From contig NZ_VTOW01000001.1 of NCBI RefSeq assembly GCF_012184425.1, positions 186,001 to 250,000 on the forward strand: a DNA stretch of 64,000 bases. Direction: 5' to 3'. This document shows, one piece after another, positions 35,226 to 44,358 of the stretch. Position 1 is the first letter of the stretch, and every line of letters begins with the position of its first letter. The notes under the pieces are model-generated. The model had not been told where the DNA came from and made no database searches. It saw only the letters and a program-made list of their open reading frames with translations. The stretch comes from Candidatus Manganitrophus noduliformans (lineage in GTDB: Bacteria > Nitrospirota > Nitrospiria > SBBL01 > Manganitrophaceae). The position numbers and the translations under genes were made by a program.

Positions 35226-35984
35226 CTATTTTCCCGTATCGGTCGTAATCAAGAAGCTTAACTTTTCCGCCTCCCGAATCCGCTCGGCCGCTTTCTGCGC
35301 CTCCGCGCGACTTGGATAATGGCCGATCCGAACCCGATACCGGGTTCCCTTCTCCGGGATCTCGCCGGCCGCGACATAGACGTCATACCCCTTTTTCTTC
35401 AACTTTTGGGAAAGGGTCTCGGCCCCTTTTCTTTCCGCAAAGGAGGCCACCTGGATCGTGTAGGCGCCGGAGGGTCCGGAAGTCGGCGGGACGGAAACCT
35501 TCTTGGGGTCGCTCTTTTTTTCCGGCGGCCGCTTTGTTTTTTGGGCTGCCGGCTTGGTCTCTTTCTTCGTCTGCAGCGCGACGCTTTTCTTTTCTTTGTC
35601 CTTCAAGGTATCGAAGAAGGTCAAGTCTTCCTTCGGAATCGGATTCCCAGGGGCTTGAGCGGTCGCCGCATTCCCTGGGGGGGGCGCCGCGGGGAAAGGC
35701 TCCGGCTTTGAATCGAACCGCATCTCCCCCGGCTTCAGCGCGGGGTCTGGAACCACCGGCTCTTCCTTCTCCGAAAGCTCCGCCGGAGCGGCCGGGCTTT
35801 GATCGGGCGCAAGCTGGCTCACCGGCGGGGGCGGGGGGGGCTCCGGGCTTTCCTCTTTTGTTCGGAAGACAAAAACGAGCGTGAGAAAAACCAAAACCCC
35901 CAGCAGGCCGATCATAAAATAGGGGGGCTTCTTCTTCGGGCCCATTCCTTCGTCTTCTCGCTTCAAATCCTTCAAGTCACGCAT
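35226..35984 (-). CDS. SPOR-domain membrane protein
   Basis: A 252-residue protein with a cytoplasmic N-terminus of about 20 residues, one membrane span at residues about 22-43 (IGLLGVLVFLTLVFVF), a Pro/Ala/Lys-rich linker of about 120 residues and a C-terminal SPOR domain at 175-250 (YTIQVASFAERKGAETLSQKL, named by YTIQVASF, and RYRVRIGHYPSRAEA). SPOR domains bind septal peptidoglycan lacking stem peptides. The ATG at 35984 follows GGAAGGGGG. It is the last gene of nadA-DUF2905-spoIID-queA-SPOR. Confidence 0.85.
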   Translation of the reverse strand: MRDLKDLKREDEGMGPKKKPPYFMIGLLGVLVFLTLVFVFRTKEESPEPPPPPPVSQLAPDQSPAAPAELSEKEEPVVPDPALKPGEMRFDSKPEPFPAAPPPGNAATAQAPGNPIPKEDLTFFDTLKDKEKKSVALQTKKETKPAAQKTKRPPEKKSDPKKVSVPPTSGPSGAYTIQVASFAERKGAETLSQKLKKKGYDVYVAAGEIPEKGTRYRVRIGHYPSRAEAQKAAERIREAEKLSFLITTDTGK

Positions 35985-36026
35985 GAAAAACCCCCTTCCT
36001 GACAAAAAAGGACTTTTAAATTCGCG

Positions 36027-37094
36027 TTACAAAATCAGCGTTGCATCGCCGTAGCTGTAAAAGCGGTAGCGCTCCCGGATCGCCTCTTGGTAGACGGCGC
36101 GGACCGCCTCGCCTCCGGCAAAGGCGGAAACCAAAACCAGAAGGGTCGATTTCGGCAGATGAAAATTGGTGATCAAACCGTCCACCGCTTTGAAATGATA
36201 CCCCGGCGTGATGAAGAGCTCGGTCTCCCCGGCCCCGGACTGAACGGTTCCGTCGGGCCGGGAGGCGCTCTCCAGCGCACGGGTCGCCGTTGTGCCGACG
36301 GCAATCACCCTTCCGCCGCTCCGTCGCGCCCCCTTCACCGCCTCCGCCGTTTCGAGGGGGATCTGAAACCACTCCCGATGCATCCGGTGATCGGCGATCC
36401 GCTCCTCCCGCATCGGTTGGAAGGTGCCGAGGCCGACGTGGAGGGTGACCGTCGCAATTTGGATCTCCTTTCGCCGGATCTCCTCTAAAAGCGCATCGGT
36501 AAAATGAAGCCCGGCGGTCGGCGCGGCGGCCGACCCCGAAGCTTTGGCGTACACCGTCTGATAGCGCTCCCGGTCGGCCGTGTCGCTCCGGCCCGCGCGT
36601 TTCTTGACGATGTAGGGGGGGAGCGGAACCTCGCCCCAACGCTCCAGATAAGCATTAAGATCAGGGGTCCCTTTCGGCAGCTCGAACCGGATCTCCTTAT
36701 GCCCTCCGTCGATCTCCCGGACCACATGCGCGATCGCCCCCTCTTCCAGAAGCAGATCGACCGGCGGGGTGACTTTCCCTGTCATCATCACTTCCCACAC
36801 ATCCCTGTCCGAAACCGAGGGACGCAGAAGAAGCAGCTCGATGCGTCCCCCCGACTTTTTCTTCGCGCGAAGGCGCGCCGGGAAAACCCGGGTGTCGTTG
36901 AGGACCAGAAGGTCCGAAGGGTGCAGATATTCGGGAAGCGACGAGAAGCGCCGGTGTTCGATCTTCTCTCTTTTTCGATGGTAGACAAGGAGCCGCGATT
37001 GATCCCGCTCGGCCGCGGGCGACGCTGCGATCAGGGAGGGATCAAGGGAGTAATCGTAAGCCGCAAGGTGCTGTTCATTCTCTAGAGAGATTAT
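36027..37094 (-). CDS. queA: tRNA preQ1(34) S-adenosylmethionine ribosyltransferase-isomerase QueA, non-canonical start
   Basis: QueA transfers the ribosyl moiety of S-adenosylmethionine to preQ1 in tRNA, forming epoxyqueuosine. The full frame (about 355 residues) includes the N-terminal block AAYDYSLDPSLIA and ERDQSRLLVY, the LLVLNDTRVFPARL motif, SGSAAAPTAGLHFT, VGLGTFQPM and a C-terminal TNFHLPKSTL. No ATG, GTG or TTG occurs in frame before residue about 98 (GTG at 36800), so a shorter version would miss a third of the enzyme. The most likely start is ATA at 37094, with AGGA six bases ahead, overlapping the spoIID stop as ATAA. Confidence 0.75.
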   Translation of the reverse strand: MISLENEQHLAAYDYSLDPSLIAASPAAERDQSRLLVYHRKREKIEHRRFSSLPEYLHPSDLLVLNDTRVFPARLRAKKKSGGRIELLLLRPSVSDRDVWEVMMTGKVTPPVDLLLEEGAIAHVVREIDGGHKEIRFELPKGTPDLNAYLERWGEVPLPPYIVKKRAGRSDTADRERYQTVYAKASGSAAAPTAGLHFTDALLEEIRRKEIQIATVTLHVGLGTFQPMREERIADHRMHREWFQIPLETAEAVKGARRSGGRVIAVGTTATRALESASRPDGTVQSGAGETELFITPGYHFKAVDGLITNFHLPKSTLLVLVSAFAGGEAVRAVYQEAIRERYRFYSYGDATLIL

Positions 37095-38206
37095 TTTATT
37101 TCCTCATACGGTTGCAGCGTGACGCCTGGGTAGTAATATAACAGAATCTCATCAAAATTCAACCCGCTTTCGGCCATCACCTTCGCCCCCCATTGGCAAA
37201 GCCCGACGCCGTGTCCGTAGCCCATCCCCCGGATCTGAATTTTCCTTCCAAAACTTTCGATGGTGAACCGGGTGCTCGGAAGGATCTTGTAGCCGAGGGC
37301 CTTTCGGAGGTCTTCGGCCTTCACGATCAACTCCCCGCCCGAGTAGAGAATCCGAACGGTCAGCAGCCGTCCGGCCCGGCTCCATTGAAGAGGGGTCAGC
37401 GTGGCGATGGCGCCGACCGGATGACCGAGCTTTCCCAAAGCCGCCTCCAGATCGTCGAGGGTGATCGTCCGCTTCCACTCGTGATAGGGGGAATCTCGAT
37501 CGAGGGGACAGCTCACCCCTTTGAGATAGGGAAAGGCGATGTTCCAGCGCTCGGCGGCATCTTCGGTCGGACCGGCGGAGGTGGAGTGAAAGAAGGTCAA
37601 CGCCAGCCCCCCGTCGTAAGAGAGAATCTGTCCTTTGGTCTGCGCAATCGCAAGCGAAGCGCGGCTGTCTTCGACCGACTCTCCTTTGTAAACCTGTCCG
37701 AGGATGGTGTTGACCAGGTCGTACTCTTTTCCCTTTCGGTTTTCCCTCTGATAGAGCGCATAGGTGCGGGAGATGACCGCTTGAACTTTCAGCGCTTCCA
37801 TCTCCCAGTCGGCCGGCATCTCCGCGGGAACGACCCCCTGGAGGTATCGCTCAATATCGATTTCATTGATGACGAGGAGGCCGCCGTTTTTCTTTTTAAT
37901 CTGGATCGTGCCGTCGTACAGTTGGCGGTTGATCGCGATCTTGCCGCCGCGCCTCGGTGAAAAGAAAAGGGCTTCTTCCCCCGTTTCCTGTCGATTGAGC
38001 GTAATCCCTTTTTGAATCCGAAGATCGGCGGAGGTGATCGGATGTTTGCTGAGGAGGTCGCCCGAAGCGGTCTTGACGAAAAAACCTTCACCGGAGGTAA
38101 CGAGCACCTGCGCGGCATTCTCCAGAAGGGCCACACGGATCGTCTCCCCGGCCCATGCGGCCGTCGGAAGGAAAAAGAGAAAGAGGGCGATCAGTATCGA
38201 ATGCAT
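37091..38206 (-). CDS. SpoIID/LytB-domain protein
   Basis: A 371-residue exported protein (signal peptide to about residue 19, ending AWAG) of the SpoIID/LytB family, which in Bacillus is a peptidoglycan lytic transglycosylase of sporulation. The family blocks are seen: VVPAEMPADWEMEALKVQAVISRTYAL, noted as the EMPADWE and AVISRTYA motifs, a YHEWKRT segment, and the closing GHGVGLCQWGA. In non-sporulating bacteria it is a wall hydrolase. Its start shares one base with the stop of the DUF2905 gene (TAATG). Confidence 0.87.
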   Translation of the reverse strand: MHSILIALFLFFLPTAAWAGETIRVALLENAAQVLVTSGEGFFVKTASGDLLSKHPITSADLRIQKGITLNRQETGEEALFFSPRRGGKIAINRQLYDGTIQIKKKNGGLLVINEIDIERYLQGVVPAEMPADWEMEALKVQAVISRTYALYQRENRKGKEYDLVNTILGQVYKGESVEDSRASLAIAQTKGQILSYDGGLALTFFHSTSAGPTEDAAERWNIAFPYLKGVSCPLDRDSPYHEWKRTITLDDLEAALGKLGHPVGAIATLTPLQWSRAGRLLTVRILYSGGELIVKAEDLRKALGYKILPSTRFTIESFGRKIQIRGMGYGHGVGLCQWGAKVMAESGLNFDEILLYYYPGVTLQPYEEIK

Positions 38207-38421
38207 TACCTTCGACTCAACAGCCAGAAGATCAGCGAGAGGATGATACTGATGAGAATGCTGGTGGCGATTGGAAAATAGAAAGTCACGTTGCGCCGTT
38301 GAATGAGGATATCGCCGGGAAGTCGGCCGAGGCCGGGGATCTTCCCCGCGAGGAGGACGATGCCGCCGAGAAGGGCGAGGATCAACCCGAGAAAAATGAG
38401 GATGCGCCCGATGTCGGCCAT
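38206..38421 (-). CDS. DUF2905 membrane protein
   Basis: A 71-residue protein with two membrane spans (residues 7-27 and 46-66) and the conserved loop GKIPGLGRLPGDI between them, the mark of the DUF2905 family. AAGGAGGATCAG precedes the ATG. It sits between nadA and spoIID in the operon, a common neighbourhood. Its function is unknown. Confidence 0.85.
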   Translation of the reverse strand: MADIGRILIFLGLILALLGGIVLLAGKIPGLGRLPGDILIQRRNVTFYFPIATSILISIILSLIFWLLSRR

Positions 38422-38431
38422 CTGATCCTCC

Positions 38432-39361
38432 TTATTTTGCCTTGCTGATTTCCAACATCCGATCGATCGCCGTCTTTGCGCGCACGGCGACCGACGGGGG
38501 AACGGCGATCGGAAACTGCATCTCCTCCAAGGACCAGAGGAGCTTCTCGAGGGTATTCACCTTCATGTGGGCGCAATCGCACCACTTGCAGGCGGGAATG
38601 AATTCTTTGTCCGGATTTTCTTTCTGAAGGCGGTGGAGAATGCCGATCTCGGTGGCGACGATGACCTCGCTGTGATCGGTCTTTCTCGCCTCGGTGCAGA
38701 TCCCGCTGGTCGAGAGGACCTGATCGGCCGCGGCACTCACCTGGGGGGTGCACTCCGGATGGGCCAGGACCAAGGCGCCGGGATGTTCCGCCTTCGCCTC
38801 CGCCAGCTCGGAGGTCATGATCCGAAAATGGGTGGGGCAATAGCCGTTGTATAAGATCAGCTTCCGTCCCGTCTGCCGCTCGACGTGGGCGCCCAAGAAC
38901 TGATCGGGAATAAAGATCACCTCCCGATCGGCCGGAATCGACTGGACCACCTTCGCCGCATTCGACGAAGTGCAGCAGATATCCGACTCGGCCTTCACTT
39001 CGGCGCTGGAGTTGACATAGCAGACGACGACCGCGCCGGGGTGCTGCGCCTTCAGCGCCCGGACCTCCGCCGCCGTGATCATCTCCGACATTCCGCAGCC
39101 GGCATCGAGATCGGGAAGCAGCACCGTTTGATTGGGGCAGAGGACCGCCGCCGTCTCCGCCATAAAATGAACGCCGCAAAAGACGATCACTTCCGCGTTG
39201 GTCTGCGCCGCCTTCTGAGAGAGCTCCAGCGAGTCGCCGATGAAGTCGGCGACATCCTGGATCTCCCCGATCTGATAATTATGGGCGATGATGATCGCCT
39301 GCCGCTCTCTTTTGAGCCGCTCGATTTTGGCGATCAGACGTTTTTCGGTGGCGACACTCAT
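38432..39361 (-). CDS. nadA: Quinolinate synthase NadA
   Basis: NadA makes quinolinate from iminoaspartate and dihydroxyacetone phosphate in NAD synthesis, using a 4Fe-4S cluster. The 309 residues are typical. The three conserved cysteine regions are present in VFCGVHFMAETA, NGYCPTHFRI and ACKWCDCAHMK, and the HNYQIGEIQD opening is intact. The ATG at 39361 is preferred to the TTG three bases upstream. A strong promoter lies just upstream. It heads the operon nadA-DUF2905-spoIID-queA-SPOR; nadB and nadC are not in the window. Confidence 0.94.
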   Translation of the reverse strand: MSVATEKRLIAKIERLKRERQAIIIAHNYQIGEIQDVADFIGDSLELSQKAAQTNAEVIVFCGVHFMAETAAVLCPNQTVLLPDLDAGCGMSEMITAAEVRALKAQHPGAVVVCYVNSSAEVKAESDICCTSSNAAKVVQSIPADREVIFIPDQFLGAHVERQTGRKLILYNGYCPTHFRIMTSELAEAKAEHPGALVLAHPECTPQVSAAADQVLSTSGICTEARKTDHSEVIVATEIGILHRLQKENPDKEFIPACKWCDCAHMKVNTLEKLLWSLEEMQFPIAVPPSVAVRAKTAIDRMLEISKAK

Positions 39362-39389
39362 CAATCGATCCTACAAGAAAAGTGAATTT

Positions 39390-39418
39390 AGTTTAACATA
39401 GGGGGGGTAGCTGATCAA
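39390..39418 (-). promoter_or_regulatory. Promoter of nadA operon
   Basis: TTGATC (39418-39413), 17-base spacer and TAAACT (39395-39390), on the minus strand, about 28 bases before the nadA ATG. Confidence 0.6.
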
Positions 39419-39559
39419 GCAACAAAGCGGGCCCCTTTTAGAATCTTTCCGATCATTTCCAAGTCTTTATGCCGCTCCGGCGGTTTGTGATCACACGGGA
39501 TTTCCAGGGCGGGTCTTCCCCAAAGTTGCATCAGAGAAGAGATCATGGCGTAAAACCAC

Positions 39560-40483
39560 CTAGTGGCAGGAACCGCTTCCTGAATCGACCACCCGCATCC
39601 GTCCGGGAAAGAGCATCGCGATGAATTCCCACTGATACGTCCCGTCGTTGAGGACCAGCCTCAACACGCCGTAAGCCCGGTTATATCTGAATTCACTGTT
39701 GGCCGCCGTTGTCCTAAAACGGTGGAGGCCCGCCCCGCCGGTCCCGACCACGAAGGCTCGAATTCCCCTGCCGGGATCGGCCGCGCCGTCGGGCGATTGC
39801 GGCGCAAAGCGCTCGTAGACATGATCATGTCCGGAGAGGACGATCTCCGTCTTCGCTTCGTAGAGGGCCCGCCAGATCGGCTTCATGGCGGCCTTGCCGC
39901 GTCTCCCGGAGCTGAAGAGCGGATGGTGCCAATAGGCCAGTGTGCATCGCTTGGGATGGCTCTCCAAATCGGCCCGCAGCCACGCCTCCTGAGGAGAGCC
40001 GGCGCTCACATCGATGTTGCTGTTGAGAACGATGATATGCCACCCCCCGAGATCGTAACTGTAGTAGCCTTTATCCGGCTCGCCCGCTTTGGGGCCGAAG
40101 TAATCAAAATATCCGGCGGCGCCGGGGGTCCGGTAGTCGTGATTTCCGGGGGAAGGACGGGTCCGCTCCTTATGCCGGCCCCAAAAAGGATCGTAGCAGT
40201 CGGCGAAGTCTTCAGCGGACCCTTCCGGATAGGCGTTGTCCCCCGTCGTGAAAACCAGGCCGGGGATCCGATCGAGCAGCCGGGCGGTCGCCTGATTGCC
40301 CTTCCAGAAACAATGGCCGATGTCCCCGGCGCCGACCAGAACGGAGGAGCCCTCCGGCACGGAGAGAGACGCGGGAGCGGGAAAGCGCGCGCATCCTAAG
40401 ACAAAAAGGGGGAAGAGGATGAGGAGAAATAAAGAGAGACGTCCAATAAGGATGCGGCGTATTCCGGGGGGGACCGGGTCCAT
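39560..40483 (-). CDS. Lipoprotein metallophosphatase, purple-acid-phosphatase-like
   Basis: A 307-residue calcineurin-type phosphoesterase. The signal sequence ends in VLGC (lipobox). Catalytic landmarks are GAGDIGHC, TTGDNAYPEG, GNHDYRTPG (GNHD), YWHHPLFSSG and SGHDHVYERFAP. These bind two metal ions. The same pattern appears in the larger lipoprotein at 59439. Its start is an ATG without a strong ribosome binding site. It lies between nadA and asd with gaps of about 200 and 59 bases and is probably a single unit. Substrate unknown. Confidence 0.85.
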   Translation of the reverse strand: MDPVPPGIRRILIGRLSLFLLILFPLFVLGCARFPAPASLSVPEGSSVLVGAGDIGHCFWKGNQATARLLDRIPGLVFTTGDNAYPEGSAEDFADCYDPFWGRHKERTRPSPGNHDYRTPGAAGYFDYFGPKAGEPDKGYYSYDLGGWHIIVLNSNIDVSAGSPQEAWLRADLESHPKRCTLAYWHHPLFSSGRRGKAAMKPIWRALYEAKTEIVLSGHDHVYERFAPQSPDGAADPGRGIRAFVVGTGGAGLHRFRTTAANSEFRYNRAYGVLRLVLNDGTYQWEFIAMLFPGRMRVVDSGSGSCH

Positions 40484-40542
40484 CGAATCACCGGGGGGGA
40501 GGTGTCATTCGGCGCGATTTAGAAGAGACGAGATAAAAGCGC

Positions 40543-41559
40543 TTATCGGATCAACGCCTCGGCGATCTGCACCGCGTTGAGCGCCGCCCCCTTTCGCAGG
40601 TTATCTCCGACCACCCAGAGATTCAGGCCGTTCGGAACGGAGCGGTCTTCGCGCACGCGGCCGACGTAAACGTCATCCTGTCCGGCGGCATCGAGCGGGG
40701 TGGGATAAAGCTTGCGGCCCGGATCGTCCATCACAACCACGCCGGGGAAGGCGGAGAGAAGCGCGCGCGCTTCGTTCGGCAGAAGCTTCTTTTCGGTTTC
40801 GATGTTGACCGCCTCGCAATGGGCGCGGAAGACCGGGACGCGGGTCGTCGTGGCGGTGATCCGGATCGCATCGTCCCCCATGATCTTCTTCGTCTCATTG
40901 ACGATCTTGGTCTCTTCTTCGGTATACCCCGTCTCCGGATCGGCATCCCAGTTGACGATGCAGTTGAAGGCGATCTGCTGCGGGTAGACCTTGCATTCGA
41001 CCTCTTGGAAATTCATCAGGGCGCGCGTCTGCTCCATCAGCTCCTGCATCGCCTCTTTCCCGGTCCCGGAGACCGACTGATAGGTCGTCACGATCACCCG
41101 CTTGATCCGGGCGGCGTCGTGGAGCGGCTTGAGCGCCATGACGAGCTGGGCTGTGGAACAGTTGGGGTTGGCGATGATGCCGCGATGGTTTGCCAGGGTG
41201 TGGCCATTGACCTCAGGCACCACGAGCGGGACCGCCGGCTCCATCCGGAAGGCGCTCGAATTGTCGATCACCACGGCGCCGGCCTTCACCGCGTGCGGGG
41301 AGAACTTTTTGCTGAGGTCGCCGCCGGTCGCGCCGAGGACGATGTCGATCCCGTTGAAAACCTCTTCGCTCAGTTTCCGGACAACGATGTCTTTGTTTCT
41401 AAAAGTGAGGGTGGAGCCGGCCGACCGCTCCGACGCAAAAAGATGGAGCGCCTCGACCGGGAACTGCCGCTCCTCCAAAATCTCGACCATCTCCTGTCCG
41501 ACAACCCCCGTCGCCCCCATGACGGCGACGTGATACGCGTTCTTTTTCTGAAGCGCCAT
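40543..41559 (-). CDS. asd: Aspartate-semialdehyde dehydrogenase
   Basis: Asd reduces aspartyl phosphate to the semialdehyde for lysine, threonine and methionine synthesis. The 338 residues hold the NADP fold MGATGVVGQEMVEIL, the active-site cysteine in NPNCSTAQLV near residue 133, and the SVSGTGKEAM segment. GAGGGGAAC lies before the ATG. It is the last gene of leuA-leuB-asd, 13 bases after leuB. Confidence 0.94.
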   Translation of the reverse strand: MALQKKNAYHVAVMGATGVVGQEMVEILEERQFPVEALHLFASERSAGSTLTFRNKDIVVRKLSEEVFNGIDIVLGATGGDLSKKFSPHAVKAGAVVIDNSSAFRMEPAVPLVVPEVNGHTLANHRGIIANPNCSTAQLVMALKPLHDAARIKRVIVTTYQSVSGTGKEAMQELMEQTRALMNFQEVECKVYPQQIAFNCIVNWDADPETGYTEEETKIVNETKKIMGDDAIRITATTTRVPVFRAHCEAVNIETEKKLLPNEARALLSAFPGVVVMDDPGRKLYPTPLDAAGQDDVYVGRVREDRSVPNGLNLWVVGDNLRKGAALNAVQIAEALIR

Positions 41560-41572
41560 AAGCGTTCCCCTC

Positions 41573-42667
41573 TTACTTGAGTTCTTCCAAAATCCGGCGG
41601 CCCATCTCGACGCATCCGACTTTCTTCGTCCCCTCGGAGTAGATGTCGGCCGTCCGATAGCCTTTTTCCAGGACCCGGACCACCGCCGCCTCGATGGCGG
41701 CCCCCTCTTTATCGAGCCCGAAGGAGTACTGCAGCATCATCGCGGCGGAGAGGATCGTGGCGATCGGATTGGCGAGGTCCTTCCCGGCGATGTCGGGAGC
41801 GCTTCCATGAATCGGCTCGTACATCCCCCGCAGGCCCTTCCCATCCGCTCGCTCTCCCATGCTGGCGGAGGGGAGCATCCCGATCGAGCCGGTCAACATC
41901 GCCGCCTCATCGGAGAGGATATCCCCGAAGAGATTCGTCGTGACCAACACATCGAACTGCTTCGGGTTTCGGATCAGCTGCATCGCGCAATTGTCGACGT
42001 ACATATGGCTGAGCGCCACATCGGGATACCCCTTGTGGACTTCGGTGACGACCTTGCGCCAAAGCTCGGTCGCTTCCAAGACATTGGCCTTGTCGACCGA
42101 CATCACCTTCTTCCGCCGCTTCCGGGCGACCTCGAAGGCGACCTTGGCGATCCGGACGATCTCCGGCGTTGTGTAGACTTCGGTGTTGATCCCCCGCTCG
42201 CCCCCTTCATACTTCTCGACCCCGCGCGGCTTGCCGAAATAGATCCCGCCGGTCAGCTCGCGGACCACCAGCAGATCGATCCCGTCGATCACCTCCCGCT
42301 TGAGGGTCGACGCGTCGGCGAGCATTGGAAAAAGCTTGGCCGGCCGGAGATTGGCATAGAGTCCCAGTTTCTCGCGCAATCCGAGCAGCGCCCGCTCGGG
42401 GCGAATCGAATAATCGAGCCCTTCCCATTTCGGTCCCCCGACGGCGCCGAGCAAAACGGCATCGGCCTCAAGCGCCAACTTGAGGGTCTCCTCGGGAAGG
42501 GGCTTCCCGAACTGATCGATCGCCGTTCCGCCGACGATGGCATTTTGAAATTCGAACCGATGTCCGAATTTTTTACCGATGGTCTCCAAGACGGCCACCG
42601 CCTGGGGAACGATTTCCTGGCCGATCCCGTCCCCAGGGAGAACGGCGATTTTATATGCTTTTGTCAT
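41573..42667 (-). CDS. leuB: 3-isopropylmalate dehydrogenase LeuB
   Basis: LeuB oxidises and decarboxylates 3-isopropylmalate in leucine synthesis. The 364 residues match the family, with [15 protein letters not shown] at the start, the substrate-binding REL(T)GGIYFG loop, and the [14 protein letters not shown] signature of isopropylmalate/isocitrate dehydrogenases. Its start is an ATG with AAGGA 13 bases upstream. It lies 44 bases after leuA and 13 before asd. No leuC or leuD is in the window. Confidence 0.94.
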   Translation of the reverse strand: MTKAYKIAVLPGDGIGQEIVPQAVAVLETIGKKFGHRFEFQNAIVGGTAIDQFGKPLPEETLKLALEADAVLLGAVGGPKWEGLDYSIRPERALLGLREKLGLYANLRPAKLFPMLADASTLKREVIDGIDLLVVRELTGGIYFGKPRGVEKYEGGERGINTEVYTTPEIVRIAKVAFEVARKRRKKVMSVDKANVLEATELWRKVVTEVHKGYPDVALSHMYVDNCAMQLIRNPKQFDVLVTTNLFGDILSDEAAMLTGSIGMLPSASMGERADGKGLRGMYEPIHGSAPDIAGKDLANPIATILSAAMMLQYSFGLDKEGAAIEAAVVRVLEKGYRTADIYSEGTKKVGCVEMGRRILEELK

Positions 42668-42711
42668 TTTCGCAATAGATCCTTGTCAATGATTGAACGT
42701 TTAAGAGTACC

Positions 42712-44259
42712 CTAGATTAATCCCACTTTCGGCTCGGTCTTCCCCCCGCGTGCGGCGCGCGCGGCGAGTTTGTTCAGGGCATTGAGATACGCCCGGGCCG
42801 AGGCGATGATGATATCGGTGTCGGCGCCGTGTCCCATGGCGGTTTTCCCCTCTTCTTCGATCGAGACCGACACTTCGCCCAATGCGTCGGTCCCGCCGGT
42901 GATCCCCTTGACGTTGTACGAGAGAAGACGGCTCTTCGTCTGGGTGATCGCCGCGATCGTCCGATACACGGCATCGACCGGACCGTCCCCCTTGCCGACC
43001 ATCTTGCGGACGGTCTCCCCGATCGACATCTCGACCGTGGCGGTGGGGGTGACCTCACTCCCGCTCTCCACATGAATCGCGATGAGCTTATAAGTTTCGG
43101 AGGGGCGGTCCATCTCTTCCGTGATGATCGTCTCGAGGTCCTCTTCGAAGATCTCCTTCTTCTGATCGGCGAGACGCTTGAGCCGCTCGAACGCCTGGTC
43201 GAGCTCGGCCTCGTTCGGATGATAGCCCATCTCTTCCAGCCGCTTTTTGAAGGCGTGGCGGCCGGAGTGCTTGCCGAGAACGATATGGGTCTTGCCGGCC
43301 CCCACCGACTCGGGCCGCATGATTTCGTAGGTCATCTTCTCCTTGAGCAGCCCGTCTTGATGAATCCCCGACTCGTGCGCGAAGGCGTTGGCGCCGACGA
43401 TCGCCTTGTTCGGCTGAACCATCATCCCGGTGATCTTGCTGACCAGACGGCTCGCCTTGGTGATCTCTTCGGTATTGATCTTCGTATCGGCGCCGAAGAG
43501 ATCTTTGCGGGTCCTAAGCGCCATCACGACCTCTTCGAGCGAGGCGTTCCCGGCCCGCTCGCCGATGCCGTTGATCGTGCACTCCACCTGTCCGGCCCCA
43601 GCCAAAATGGCGGCGATGGAGTTGGCCACCGCCAGCCCCAGATCATTATGGCAGTGGACGGAGATGACCGACTGATCGATATTGGGAACCCGCTTGCGGA
43701 TCGCTTCGATCAGCCGCCCGAAGTCTTGCGGGATCGCGTAGCCGACCGTGTCGGGGATATTCACCGTCTTAGCCCCCGCGGCGATGACCGCCTCCAAAAC
43801 TTCACAGAGATAGGTTTCGTCGGAGCGGGTGGCGTCCATCGGGGAGAATTCGACATCCTCGACGTAGCCGCGCGCGTGCGAGACCATCTCGACCGCGCGT
43901 TTGAGCGCCTCCTCCCGCGTGAGCCGGAACTGATGCTTCAGATGAATGTCGGAGGTGGAGATGAAGGTGTGAATCCGGACCTTTGCCCCTCCTTTCAGCG
44001 CTTCCCAGGCGCTGTCGATGTCGGCCGGCTTGGCGCGCGCGAGGCTGCAGATGGTCGGCCCCTCGATCTCGTTGGCAATCGTCCGGACCGCTTCAAAGTC
44101 GCCGGGGGAGCTGTAGGCGAATCCGGCTTCGATGATATCGACCCCCAATCGGGCCAGCTGCCTGGCGATCGAGAGCTTTTCCTCGACGTTCATGCTGGCG
44201 CCGGGAGATTGCTCTCCATCCCGGAGGGTGGTGTCGAAAATTTGAATCATCCGTGACAT
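42712..44259 (-). CDS. leuA: 2-isopropylmalate synthase LeuA
   Basis: LeuA condenses acetyl-CoA with 2-ketoisovalerate. The 515 residues include the metal-binding opening [13 protein letters not shown], the second signature [12 protein letters not shown], and a C-terminal allosteric domain from about residue 390 that senses leucine. The start is ATG at 44259 with GAGGCAG. It starts a block leuA-leuB-asd separated from the upstream pssA by a terminator, so it may have its own promoter as well as read-through from ilvBNC. Confidence 0.95.
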   Translation of the reverse strand: MSRMIQIFDTTLRDGEQSPGASMNVEEKLSIARQLARLGVDIIEAGFAYSSPGDFEAVRTIANEIEGPTICSLARAKPADIDSAWEALKGGAKVRIHTFISTSDIHLKHQFRLTREEALKRAVEMVSHARGYVEDVEFSPMDATRSDETYLCEVLEAVIAAGAKTVNIPDTVGYAIPQDFGRLIEAIRKRVPNIDQSVISVHCHNDLGLAVANSIAAILAGAGQVECTINGIGERAGNASLEEVVMALRTRKDLFGADTKINTEEITKASRLVSKITGMMVQPNKAIVGANAFAHESGIHQDGLLKEKMTYEIMRPESVGAGKTHIVLGKHSGRHAFKKRLEEMGYHPNEAELDQAFERLKRLADQKKEIFEEDLETIITEEMDRPSETYKLIAIHVESGSEVTPTATVEMSIGETVRKMVGKGDGPVDAVYRTIAAITQTKSRLLSYNVKGITGGTDALGEVSVSIEEEGKTAMGHGADTDIIIASARAYLNALNKLAARAARGGKTEPKVGLI

Positions 44260-44283
44260 CGCATCTGCCTCAATTGTGAATGG

Positions 44284-44318
44284 ATAAATAAATGGCCTTC
44301 ACCCATGGACGAAGGCCA
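44284..44318 (-). terminator. Terminator between pssA and leuA
   Basis: Minus strand: TGGCCTTC (44318-44311) pairs with GAAGGCCA (44300-44293), then TTTATTTAT. It falls between the pssA stop and the leuA start, so it could end the ilv-psd-pssA message or act as an attenuator for leuA. Confidence 0.6.
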
Positions 44319-44358
44319 GTCTACCAAATGAACTCCTGAACGAAAGCGAGTCCAAGTT

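Noticed and set aside
36027-36800. A short queA starting at GTG 36800
   Set aside because: It would lack the first third of the enzyme although that third is present, in frame and conserved just upstream; a non-canonical start explains the data better.
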